64,000 nucleotides of DNA from Ficedula albicollis (taxonomy: Eukaryota; Chordata; Aves; Passeriformes; Muscicapidae), in contig NC_021684.1 of the NCBI RefSeq assembly GCF_000247815.1, positions 12,338,558 through 12,402,557 of the forward strand, written 5' to 3'. A program made the translations under genes and the position numbers. A model generated the notes under the pieces. That model did not search any database and was not told where the DNA came from. It was given only the letters and a program-made list of their open reading frames with translations. Below, one piece after another: positions 19,101 to 31,400 of this stretch; within the stretch, counting starts at the first letter, position 1, and the number at the start of each line of letters is the position of its first letter.

Positions 19101-21440
19101 CTGCCAAGGTTCAGGTAATTAGTTAATCTGCTTAATTGTCCGGCTGGAAAACTGCCCACCCTGCCAGGGCTTGAGCTGGTAATGGTACGGCCGCGGTGCC
19201 AAAAAGTCACAGCAGCTCAGGACCCTGTCCTGCACAGTGACACCTGCACTCCAACTCCCTGCCTGCACCCCTGCTCCTCCCTGCCTGCACCTCAGCAGTG
19301 CTTGAGCCGCCGAGGCCTTGGCAAAGTCTTGTCGTCATCATTGCTCTTCTGTCGCCAGGCCAGCAGGTACATGTGGCACCTCCGGTCCCCATGACAGCAC
19401 CTATGTGCTGGCAGTAGCACACAGCGCCCCACTCCTGCTCCCTGACACCTCTCCATTCCCGGGGCACTGTGTTCACCTCTAGCACCTGAGGCATTTCTGG
19501 TGCCCGATCCACTCCTTTGTGGGGTCAGGACTCTGCAGCAGCCAGTTGAACGCAGGGTCCAGGAATTTGGACAATGCTGTACACTGGGCCCCAGAAAGCA
19601 GGCAGGGCAGGCAGCTAGTCTGGGGATTAGTGCTGGGGAGGCCACACAGGGGGACAGTGCATGTGATCCTGCACTGCACCATGCACTGCCAGCACTGGGC
19701 ACCACTGTAGCTGGATGGTCTCATCCTAAGGAAGCTGCAGTGCTGAGTGTGCAGTGGGACTGTGGGAAGGGAGCTGACTGTGCCCTATATAGGGCATTGA
19801 AGCACCTTTAGCACAAGGCAGGGGCACAGTAGCCACCTCCACATCCTCAGTGCTGTCAGAGGTTTCCTCCTCTGCCAAGTGAGTCACTGGCAGATGAAAA
19901 GCTGAGCCCCCTGCTCTGTGCTGCTGCAGCAGCCACCTCACTGCTGCCTGCACAGCTGGGGATGCTGGGTGGAGAATGCAACCAATTCCCTCAACCCCTG
20001 TGCCCACAGCCACCTGGGTGTCACAGGCTTCTGATCACTGTTCTCCCCTTTCTCCCAGGTTCTCCCCCAGGAAAGCTTCAAAACTCTGGATTCAGAGTTT
20101 CAGAGAAAATTGCCCCAATTAAATGTCCTCAGACAGACCAGAACCCAACTTTATTTTGTTTTTTTTTTTTTCCTGACCACTGAGTGTTTTATGGTTCTGG
20201 CCCGTGCCCTCCACAGTTCTTTTTGTTTGTGCTGCAGGAGGAACCACTTTGGCACCTTCCCTGGTTAAAGGGTGGGACAAGACCCCTACAAACACCAGTA
20301 CTGGGAGCTCCATAGAGGCAAAGGCCAGGAGAAACCACACATACCTGGGGTATGGCTGATCCAGCAAGGAGCCAGTGACAATGAACTGGGAGTAAAGGCT
20401 GGGAGGCAGGACCAGCTCCACCAGAGTGCAAGCAGAGTGTCTGGGAAATCTGCTGCCACGCAGCATGCACGCTTCCATTTTTGTCCAGCAAGGCTGGGAG
20501 AGGAGCTGCCATCGTTACAGCCATATTGGGACAAATGCTCTTGTTGGCAGCTAAAACCTGGAGGAGACTCTGAGTGGGAATAGGCAAGGACAGGGTGGCA
20601 CCGAGGGCTTCATCCCATTCACCAGGGAAGTTGTCCTATGCAGGGGGAGGCATTGCTGGCTGCTCTTGCTGCTACACCTCCATCTCCAGGGATTTTATTT
20701 CGCAGTGTGTTCCAGTGTGTGTGTGTGGCAAGGAGCTGCAGGGGTCCCCAGGGCAGCCCTGCATTGCACCCCACGGCATTGGTGCTCCATCTCAGTGTGC
20801 CAAGGAGCCAGTTCTTGCTTTGTCTCTGCAGAGGGGCTTGCAGAAGACACCTCCAGAGGTCCCTCCAAGCTCAACCATGTGCTACCGAGCTCCCTGCATC
20901 CAGACCAGGGGCTGCACAGAGACCTGCACCCGTCTTTGCTAATCGCAAAGCGCACTCCCTGCATCCAGACCAGGGGCTGCACAGAGACCTGCACCCGTCT
21001 TTGCTAATCCCAAAGCGCACGGGGTGGCAAGCCCCCCAAACAGGTTTTGGCCAGCAAAGGCCGTGCTGGGGCTCCCCAAACAGGTTTTGGCTGGGGAGAT
21101 GGGTACACAAGGGCAATGTGAAACAAGCACCCTCTGATGCTGGCAGCCATCACCAACCTCCTTCTCTGGCAGAGGGGTCCCGAGGTTCCAAGGCTCTGGG
21201 GGCTTCCCATATCTGACTGCCTCCCCCCCACCCCTCTCCTTGTTAATTAACATCACTGGACCAATATTAAGCTGGAAGAGTGAAGGTTTCCATCCTTAAA
21301 CACCAGAGAGGAGCTAAAAAAAGAATCTTCCCAATTCCACAAACCAGGGGAGTTAAATGCTAGAGAGCAGCTGCCTGGTCTCCTGCTGGAACAGGACTCT
21401 GCCTCTCCCAAAAGAAACAACATAGAGACACTGGGCTTTG
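19101..21440. other. Intergenic region between PRRT3 and IHO1, no supported gene
   Basis: No exon chain with matching splice sites and family similarity was found on either strand. It joins genes that in human lie in two separate parts of 3p, so the rearrangement breakpoint is probably here. It contains a 65-base tandem duplication and a 40-base repeat near 21,000. Confidence 0.6.
20890..21019 (+). repeat. 65-base tandem duplication
   Basis: Copy one, 20890-20954, begins ctccctgcatccagacc; copy two starts at 20955 and is nearly identical (one visible change, aatcgcaaag versus aatcccaaag). A second short repeat follows: ccccaaacaggttttgg occurs twice, 40 bases apart, near 21034 and 21074. Confidence 0.9.
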
Positions 21441-21451
21441 GTGAAGATGAG

Positions 21452-21457
21452 TTTATT
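21452..21457 (-). terminator. Possible polyadenylation signal of IHO1
   Basis: TTTATT on the + strand is AATAAA on the - strand, about 955 bases beyond the IHO1 stop codon. It is a fair candidate for the end of the IHO1 3' UTR (21,440-22,411), which otherwise shows nothing recognisable. Confidence 0.4.
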
Positions 21458-22411
21458 AAAGAAAAAAAAAAGGGATCCCAGCCACTTTCCTTGGGATGAC
21501 AAAGCTGGATAATTTGAATTTGTGGCAATGTGGTCTTGTCAACACCAACATATTTCTTTTGCTGGTGAAGTTTCAGATCAAAAATCAAACATGACACAAA
21601 TGCCCGAAGCAGTGGGAGCTGCCCACAGTCACAGCTGTGTACCCTGAAAAGAGTTGCTCTGTGGGAATTGGGACTGTCCAACATCTCATCTGCTGGATCT
21701 GCCTGTCATATCTTTGGTGTCTGAGAACCATTGCCCTTGAAAAGGGTATGTTGGAGAGTTCCTTAGTCAGCCAAGAGATACAAAACTTCCTGGAATCTCT
21801 GAAACTGAGGAATTTTAGCCTGTTAGGAGAAGAGATACAATAGTGGACGAACCTGAGATGCTGGGGTTTGGGTCAGTTAAACCTGTCCTTGCCCAAAGTT
21901 CACAAACAACTCCTGAGACAAACCTGAACCTGGTCGAAATCAACCAGAACAATACTACTCTACTAAAAACCTAAACTTTTACAGAACAAACCGACAGAGA
22001 TACTATGAGTGAGAAGCAGTGAAGTCTCTGGCCACAGAGACAGCATTATATTGATCTAGCTGAGGAGTTTCCAGCAGATCTCAGTGCCAAATCTGACTGA
22101 GCTGATCATCTGCTCTGCCAGTCCTCTCCTCCCTGGGACTGTCAGGTACTTCGCTGCTGTGTAAAGGCTGTGGTAACTCAAGCCCATGGTATCTCTGCCA
22201 GGAGCGAGGAAGTAAAACAATACAGATCCCCTCAGCTTTCCAAGCCAGGGGAGAGCCCTGCTTAGATCCCTTACAATATCTCAAACTGGGCAATAGCACT
22301 TTCAAGCATCTGGCCTGAGTCTTGCCTCTGACTAAGCAGGTAACACACCTAATAAACTGCAACTGAAATGGTCATCCTGCACTAAGGGCTCCAAACAGGA
22401 AATAAACCCCT

Positions 22412-25400
22412 TCAATCAGAAGAATCACAATCAAACAGTAAAGAGCAACAGGCTGTGTTCTGCTGAATGAGCAGATTGACAGGATGTGGTTTCTTGGACC
22501 TTGAGGAGCTTTGGAGGCTGAAGCAGCTCATTTGCTTTACACCTGTTGTGCTACACAGGGAAAGTACATCCTCCTCCGGCGAGGAATCCAAGAGGTACCT
22601 TTTCACACTGGAAACATTCATTGTTTTTTTATTTTCAAGACTTCTCTTTTTTCTGCTTGCAAGTTGTTGCAGGCTTTTATCAGAGCGTGGCACTGGTGGG
22701 AATTTCTTTGTAAGCCCCAGCTGAACACTGCTGAGGATCTGCTGATGGGGAGCTGCAAAAACCGGATCAGAGTTTTCTGAATTGAGATCAACCAAGTATC
22801 TGGGAAGGGAATTTTTTCTGGAGCTTTCCAACTCAATAATCCCATTTGCCTTCCTCTGCTTCAGCCCACTCTCAGGACATCCAGAGCATTCACCTTTCCT
22901 CTTAGTGAAGTACGTTGTCTTTTTCCCTGTTGCTTTTTTCCAGGACATCCTTCCTGGACTCTGTTTTGTTTTGTTCCCTACTGCGGCCTTGTCCACCTTG
23001 TGGTCTGTGGACCAGTTGCTGTGTTTTCTCCCAGGTGTAGCTTTCTGTGCAGAATGGTGGCAAACTTGAGGCTGCTGCTGCTGTGATGGTGTCAGGGGTT
23101 TAAACCCTCTAGTGCCTCTCCTGAACGCCTTCCTCAGTGGGGTTGGTAGAGGCATTTCCAGTGGTACAGGAGAGTGTTTCTTCTGACTACTCCCCAGAAA
23201 GTGGCTGCCAGCCTGGCACATGCAAAGATGGGGAGCACAGCTCTGTGTCTCCAAGCTGCATTTCACCTCCTGTAAAAGGGTGCTTGCTCTGCCACAGACT
23301 GCTGTAGCAATGGGGCTGGCTTTCTCACCTGAGGCTGGGCTTTGATCACCCTTAGATGTGCCATCTTTAGTGACCTGGTTCCTTCCAGGGGAGTCTCCAT
23401 GTTGCTGCTCCACTGTCACACAGTGAGACCAGCCTGAGCAGCTGCAAGCTCCCTTGCATGGGCAGCATGGCCGGTGTGGGTACTCCTCACTCAGGACACA
23501 GCGCTGGCACAGCCCAGGGGAAGTCTGGGCGGACTTATCTGTCATGGGAGGGGGCAGGCTGGCACTAGACACAAGTGTGTGCTGCTCAGCTGTGGTATTA
23601 CACAGGTTCAGGAAGCCAAGTTCTTTACACGCTTTCAGGAACTGGTCATACAGCTGGGCTGGCAGTGACTCCTGACCCTGCTTCAGCTGCTGGATACTGG
23701 ATTTCATATCCAAAATCTCCACATCTTTCTGGGGAATCAGAAAGCAGAACAGAAGAAGTAAAAAACGCACAAAAAGGCACAATAGCAAGAAAGTTTGAAA
23801 GTGTGTCAGTTTGGTATTGACCCAAAATTTAGCAATTTGTACCTTCCTGTGTAATAGATATCCTCAAACTGTCCCACAAAGGTGAGACGTTTGGGATTGG
23901 AGCAATCCCCTAACCCTCTGTGTACCCTCTCTCCTAGGAGCACTGCCTTCTCATGCACTGGTGTGACACATCCTTGCCAAAAGCAATTTCTGCAGCAGGG
24001 CCTTTGGAGAAACCAGCCCTGATCAGGAGGTCTCTGACAGGTCATTCTCGTGTCTCTCACATCCACTTGTTTTCTTTTTCTGTCTTTTTTCCTCTCCCTG
24101 GGACACACCTGGCTGAAGGGACAAGGTGCTGCACTTCTGCAAGGTGCTCTCCCCTCACAGGCATGCACTGCACCATCTTCTCCAGCAAAGGCATGTGTCA
24201 GGTGAGGAAGCAGTGAGTGTTCCATCACAGCCTGCCACATCAAGGCACTGTTGGCTTCTTCTCTTACTGACCGGGGCTTCATCAGAGCTTACAGCACTGT
24301 TAGCCAGTGCTTGGGTAAGCCTCTGTCAGTATCTGGCCTAGAATTAGCATTTTAATATGTCTTTCCCCTTTCATTATAACAGGAGCAGTCTGCTTTATAA
24401 TCCACCATTTCAAGGCAATTTAATATTCAATCTGTATTTTGAAGAAGCAGGAGAAATTCAGAATGAGGATTCAGAATAAAAGATTAATTTCTTCACTTAC
24501 GGCTGCAAGTCTCCTCTCCATCTCCAGCAGTGCCTGCTCCATTTGGCTTTTATCTGTCAAAGCTTTCAGCACCAAGCTGGAGTGACTTTGAAGAGCATCT
24601 TGCACTGAATGGGGAAATCAATAACATACACATTTAGTCTTTCATTTGTAAATGTGAATAAAGTACTATCAATACTGTTGCTACTTCCTGCATGGCTTGG
24701 CATGAATCACCATGATTCTTCTGCTGTGATCTCCCCAAACCCCCAGCAATGAACAATAGGGTGGGTTTTTAAAGCAAGGCACTTGAAATGTATAAGATGC
24801 TGCATAGGCCAAACCTCATTTACTCCCCTCTGTTAATGTGGCAGCTGGAAAAAGGAGGCTGTGCAGAGCTACAGAATTTGGTAGGCTGAATGCAGGGAAG
24901 GCTGAGGCTTGGTTGTCTGCCAGGTGCACAACAGGCATGGCCAAGGCAGGGGAACCCTGGTACAGCTGATCCACCGCTGTATAAACAACACCGTCATGCA
25001 ACCAGGTGATGGTAAATGAGGCTCAAACAGGATGGAGATGTAAAAGGTTATGGCTAAGAAGTGCAACCAGAGAAACTGGGTAAAAAATGCACAGGAAGCT
25101 GAAAGCTGAAGGAAAGAGGGAAATTATTAAGAAATGTGCAAAGAATTGGATTTTCCATTTACTGGTCATGGGAAGAGATGGGGTCAGAAAGCACCTGAAC
25201 AGGCAGCTGTGCCCAGCACTTGGTAGTGGAGGCCACAGTAGAGTCCTGTGGAAGCACCGGCTCCTTGGGAGGGTTTTTAATTGGAGCAAGTTGCTCTTGG
25301 CTTCAGTGAGTCTTGCTGAAAAACTGATAAAACCTCAGGGATTTGTGTTACATGATTGGATAAGAGTGTAACTCCCCCCATACAGCTTCAATTACTCTTA

Positions 25401-28400
25401 TAGGTACCACTGCTGTTCCTAATACACTATGGGATTGGAACAGAGTTTACAGTGTGTGTGGAGATGAAAAATCTTGAGCAATCTTGTGGAAGTCTACTTT
25501 AAAATTGCAAATTGGGACAGAGAGAAAGAGCTGAGAAAGAGCAGAGAGAAAGAGCTAAACATGTCTGGTCTTTGCTGTGAAGGTTGCAGGAAGGTGTGTA
25601 CAGATGGTGTGGAATGTTGGCTGGTTGGCGTGGAATGTTGGCTGGTAGGCATAAAACAGGATCCAAAGCACTTTTGCTAAAGGAAAGCACTGCCAAACCA
25701 ATGGGCCAGGATAACTGAAACCCTGGAGTGCTGGAGCACTGCATACCTGAGAAAAATCAGAATAAAGCCTACATTTCAACAAGTTACTACAAGAGTACTG
25801 CAATTAATGACTCTACTTTTGCTACAGATTCAAGGTGTTTGATTGACGTTGGTGTCAGAGGAGCTGAGAGCGCATCTGAAGCTGTTCCTGCTCACCAGTG
25901 TTTATCTCAGCTCCTTGTTGAGCACCTTTTGCCCCACAGTGCTGTGCTCACAGGCTGCAGAGCTGCAGGGCACTGGGGATCCCTTCTCCTGCTCAGCTAT
26001 TTTCATTAAGCTTCCAGGGACTTAATTATCTCAGTGAGCTGTGCCCTTCTGTCAAACTATAAACGGAATTGGTTAAAGAGCTAAAAACTATTAGGGAGCA
26101 GCAGGCAGAAAGTGATTCTACAGGCTTTGCTTCTGTGAAAAAACAGGGATGTTTTAAAATTTTGGGAAGGAAGAAAGGAAAAAAACCTGAGCAATTATGG
26201 GCTTAGGAATTTCTTCTCATAGAGTGTAAGGTTTTGGAACAGACTTCGAGGAGGAAAGTACTCAAAGATATGGAGGGAAGTGAAATAAGAACAAGATTTT
26301 ATAAAAGGTGGATTGTGATTTAATGCACTAAGACAAGGTAGGAGACTTCTTTGACAAAGAAAGCACAGTGGTCCTTCTGTAGATTCAAACGAAGCTTTTC
26401 AATGGAAATTATAACATAATAATAAAAAAAAATTTAAAAGGAGAAAAATAAGGGGAAACCTAAATATAAGACTCAACTAAAGAGAAAGCATCAGCTCTTG
26501 AGCTGAGTAGCATGCAGCTCTGAAAGGTGCTCATCAAGGCCTTCTCATGAGCCAAACAGGCTTAAAATCTGCTGTAGTCACCTGGGTGAAAAAGCCAAAG
26601 GGCATTCAGTTAATTAGCAAGTGACACAAGAATGCAAAAGCCAGCACCAGAGGCTACAGGTGAGACAGGGCAGTGTGATGCACAGCAGTGCACCAGCTCT
26701 GGCTGACAGTACTGCTATGCACCCCGGGATGTCTGGAAGCCCACAGACCTTCCCAGCTGTCTAGGTGCAAGGAAAGAAAGAGACTGATCTAAGACATGGG
26801 CAGAGAAAAGCTACAAGTTAATTAAGCGCTTACATGGTAATCTCCTCTTATGAAAGGAGATTGAAAGTGTTTGTCTCATTCAGCCACGCAAAGCAGAGGT
26901 GTGGGGTGGCACAGGGCTGGAGGTGCTGCTCAGGGATGAACACAGGGAATGGCACCTCCTGGCACCAGGAATCCCCTGTGCCCAGCTGTGTTTTTAATTT
27001 TGCCTCCCCCGAAGGAGCCCTGCTTGGGCATAGAGCACACAGCTGTCATCTGGGAGAAGGAACCCAGCAGTTGCTTCATCCATGCATCATCCTCACACAC
27101 AGTGAAATAAAACCACCTCCCAAACTTGAGCTCGAGGGGAATTTCTCCGTTATTTCAGGACACACATCACCACATGGCTTTGCCTTGTTCTCTGTAGGAG
27201 CTTGGTTGATTTCTGAGGATTATCTGCACATATTTTAAACTATATGCTGTTGCAGACAATTTGGTTGCTATTTTTGATCTTTTAGTGCTTTGCTCTGACA
27301 GATTTAGATCGTTTTAGAAACCTGCAAATCTATAACTTGCAGAATAGGTTTGTAATGGGGGGAGCGAATGTTAGAGTGGGCCTTTTAGACTTTTCGTCTC
27401 TCTGATTAGACACAATCTATCTGCAATCTGATAGCAGGTTTTTGGGGAGCCTGCCAACCTACAAAGAGAGAGAAAGCAGCAGTGACTAAAGGAAGAAACT
27501 CCTTTCATGTCACTTTATCACCTTCCATGTCTACAAAGTGGAGGTACGGGAAGGGCAACATCTGCAAGTTTACCTTATGTTACTGTTCTCCCCTATATGC
27601 TTAATTTTAGCTCAGAAATATTTTTAAAACTTTCTGGTTTCCCTAGTCTGTCTATTCTTCCACAACATAGTATCCTCAGTCTAAAAATAGTCCTGCATCC
27701 ACTGGGCTTGTGATCTGCACATAGGTTTGACTCAGCACAGCATGCTGCCGGCAAGCAACCAGCAGCCAGCCTTTTGAAAGCATTTCGTTTGTACGTGTAG
27801 GAGTAGTCTGCAGAAAAAACCCTCAGTACAGAGGAGGGGCACCCTCCTTCCCTCCCTGCTTCCATACCCAGAGGAGTGTTCAGACTTGTCAAACACTAAT
27901 AAACAAGGTAAAAATAAGTGTTAATAAAGGCTTACAAAAAATTAGGCCTTAAGACAGCCAAATTAGATCAGATCAAGGACCCTGTTAAGTCAAGTTTCTT
28001 TTCTTTGAATATGATCAAGAAGGACTGCTTCAGAGGTTCTCTTCAAATAAACCCTGCAGCAGATAGTTATTGAATAACTTGCTCACAGACAGAAAATCTT
28101 TACTCAGTTAATGGGTGACTTATGCACAGACTTGTGCCTCTCCTGAGGTAATTTAAACAAAGTAGTTTTTTACAATCTGAAACATTGCTGTGTTTTGATT
28201 TGCTGTACCCTTGTCTTCGGATGCTACTGTTTACAAAAATAACATTTGGAATGTGAAATCTGGCATGAGATAAAAGGCTGAAAGACCTCGGGGAAGGGCT
28301 GCCACCCTGTGCTGCAGAGAGTTCCCTGCAAATCAGCCTGTCTGGGTGCAGCTGCACTCCCAGCAGCTGAAAACTACAGCCTGAGCAGTCAAGGGAGAGA

Positions 28401-31400
28401 GCACCAGCCTCCCAGCCTAGGAATATTAAACAGCAACTGCTTCTGATGTCTCTCTATCATCATCTATGCAGCTTATCCTGAAATTGGCGCTAACAGCACA
28501 GAGGCTTTAAATAACACTTTGGAAGGAGGCTGGTTCCCCCACGCCCAGATTCAGTAGGAGAAATTGGAGGTGCTTTAAACCTGGTGAGACACAAGCAGGG
28601 AAGACAGTTCTGGAGCTCAGCAGAGTGCTGCATGTTCTCCCTGGGTAGCCATGGAGCTGTGCCAGAGGGTGAGACAGTTGGGCTGTCATGGCTGCATCCT
28701 GCTCAGATATACTCCGAGCAGTCAGCTGGAAGATTTGTGCTGGATCCCATTCCACAAGACATCAGATAGCACCTGCATCGGGGGACTGTGAGATGAGCTG
28801 CCCCTGATCTCACCCTGTGCTACAGCACACAGTGCTCCAAGCCCTGAATTGTGAAAACCAGGGGTTTCAGCATCTGCTGGAACATCTACACTTCCTCTCA
28901 CCATCCATCTGAGGTGTTTTGGAGTCTGGTTAAGTCCCTCACTTCAACAGTTTTGTCAGTCACTGCTTGGCTAGTTAGCAGCTACATGGAAAAAACATTT
29001 TTTAAATCAGTTTCAAACTTTTTGACTTTTCCATCCATACAGTACATAAGGGAGTCTGAATTGGGTGTCCCAGTCTGGACCATACCATTCAAGGTAAACA
29101 AGCTCAAATCCCATCATTTTAAATATAGCCACTCCCCTGGAAACACCCCGCAGCTGCTGGGCCTGGGGAGTCTGGAAGCAAGTCATGTTTGAAAACTGCT
29201 CACTGGGCACCACATCTTGTCAGAGAACTGCATCACCTCATACCTCTGTAAGTGACATATTGCACATTACTTTGTCACCCTTGATGGCAGTGCATCAGAG
29301 GATTGCCTGTGGCACACTGACTGGGAGGATGCTGCTCATATGTACTGCAGACAAGGTGTTGTAGAGGATTCAGCTGTTCTGAGCTATCACAGCTGGATAA
29401 CAGAACAGCAAAGCAGCGCAGAGAGGGTTGAGTGGTGAAAATTGACATTTGTATAAAGTAATAGAAAGCTTTGATAGAAGTCCAGATATATAAATTAAAA
29501 TGGGAAAAATATGTAAAGAAATGAGTTACAGGAGTGGAAACCAGAAGGAAAGAGCAAATAATAAGTGGGCAAGTCAACCAGAGAAACTGTACATATATAT
29601 AAGGTGGAAGAACTGGGGCCACTTTACATCTGTCTGCCTCTTTACATCCCTGTACACAGCACACTGAGATGTGAGCAAGGCACAGAGCACCTGTGCCTCT
29701 GTGGAAGCTGCTCAGCCAAACCTTTTCCCATCTCTAGTGCCAGACACAGCTTTATCCACTGTGGGCAAGCACATATGGAAAAATACTCAAAAGAGAACAT
29801 TTAAAAAAATCTTCCTGCACAGACCATGCCAGCCCAACAGCATTTGGAAGTGCTTGGGAAATGCATTTTGAAAAATATTTTCTGTTTCGTTCTTTCCTGG
29901 TGGCTATGCAGACTATGCCAAATTGCTTGCTACCCACTGCTAAAAATGCAACCTTATAAGCTTTCGATGAAGACAGACGATTTGAAGTTCCACCATCCTT
30001 TGCTTTTCAGAGCTGTTGGAATGTCCTGGTGCACTTGTTCTCTTCCTCTTCTGCATTCCTCTCCTACCTGTGAAATCCTTCTCTGCCAACAATTTAACAT
30101 GTCTGCCATGTCACCCACATCTGAAGGTACTGTATCATCACTCACTGACATTCAGAACTTTATTAGCTCTTTCACCTGAGTTTTGGAATTTTATACAGTT
30201 TTTCAAGGGAATTGCCTCTTTTCAAGGCACTAGCGTAGGTATCTATTTAGTGGGAACTTAATTATCCATCACTGTGATATCAGTCAAATGACAGTGTTTA
30301 TCTGCAATTAGCCAGTGACAGATGAACGTCCCAGAAATATAAAAAGAACAACATTGTGCAGCATGTGATGATTTTCATTATATATTCAACATTCTGCAGC
30401 ATGATGCATTACAGAAAGTGCCAATTTTTCTTTTCAATTGCTTTGAAAATCTAGCAGCATGCACCTCTGGGAGGTTTCTCATTTCATTCAAGGCACATTC
30501 ATTGAAAATGGATATGGGGAGGAAACAGGACAACTGAGTAAATGATATGGAATGAAGAGAGAGAGTCATGAACAATAGATTTGATTTTCAGTGCCATGAC
30601 AACAATTTCTGTACATGAGGTATGCGAATTAGACGAAGTCCTGCTGCAGAGTGGACAAGTTGAGACACTGAAGTAATTAGGAGATGGGAAAAAGTGCAAT
30701 AGAGAATTTGCCGTGCCAGCCAAAGCAGACAGACCCTTGTTTACATTAGGGTCGCACCAAGAGCACTTGCCAAGCACAGCAAGAGAATGTTCTTAGTACA
30801 ATGAGATTGGTATTTCAAATGTACAGCCTATCATGGCCTCCAGCATAATGCATCAGACTCCACTCTTTTTGCCTGAGAGGGCTCTGTTGATTTAAAAGCT
30901 ATCTGTCAAAGATGTGCTTTGTGGAAGCCACATTTTGCCGCACAGTGAATACTATTGTGCTTTTGTGAAGGTCTGCTGCCTTCATCTCACAAGATACAAC
31001 TCACTTCACATTTCTTGTGTATATTGAAAATGGCCTCTCGTTCTTTCACAGAGCAGAGCAAGCTCTGTGCAGTCCTGATGGGGTATTGATAAAGCATCAC
31101 ACCAGCATTAAAAATTAATGTACTCTCAAAGGCTCAGATCTAAGCTAAATTAGAAACAATTTCATGAAGCATTTTCCCCTCAGTAAAGATTTCTGTGATT
31201 AGCCACTTGACAGACAGAGTTGTTCAAAAGTATTTTACATTATTAGCTTTTCTGGAGGTCACCCTTTCATCGTGGCAATAGTGTGTTTCACTATGTGCTT
31301 CTTATTCAAGAAATGAGCAGTACTAGTTTTGTTTACATCCAAAACTTAATCACTTCAAACACAGAGGAGAAATGGAAGACTTCAAACTAACATATGAAAA

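Noticed and set aside
20119..20587. Two overlapping - strand frames, one with membrane-like segments (YVWFLLAFASMELPVLVFVG)
   Set aside because: No recognisable family, no partner exons, and a possible splice donor cuts the hydrophobic part. It may be a fragment of something real, but I cannot support it.
22081..22362. A 93-codon - strand frame beyond the IHO1 stop
   Set aside because: It lies in the expected IHO1 3' UTR and has no similarity or splice support.
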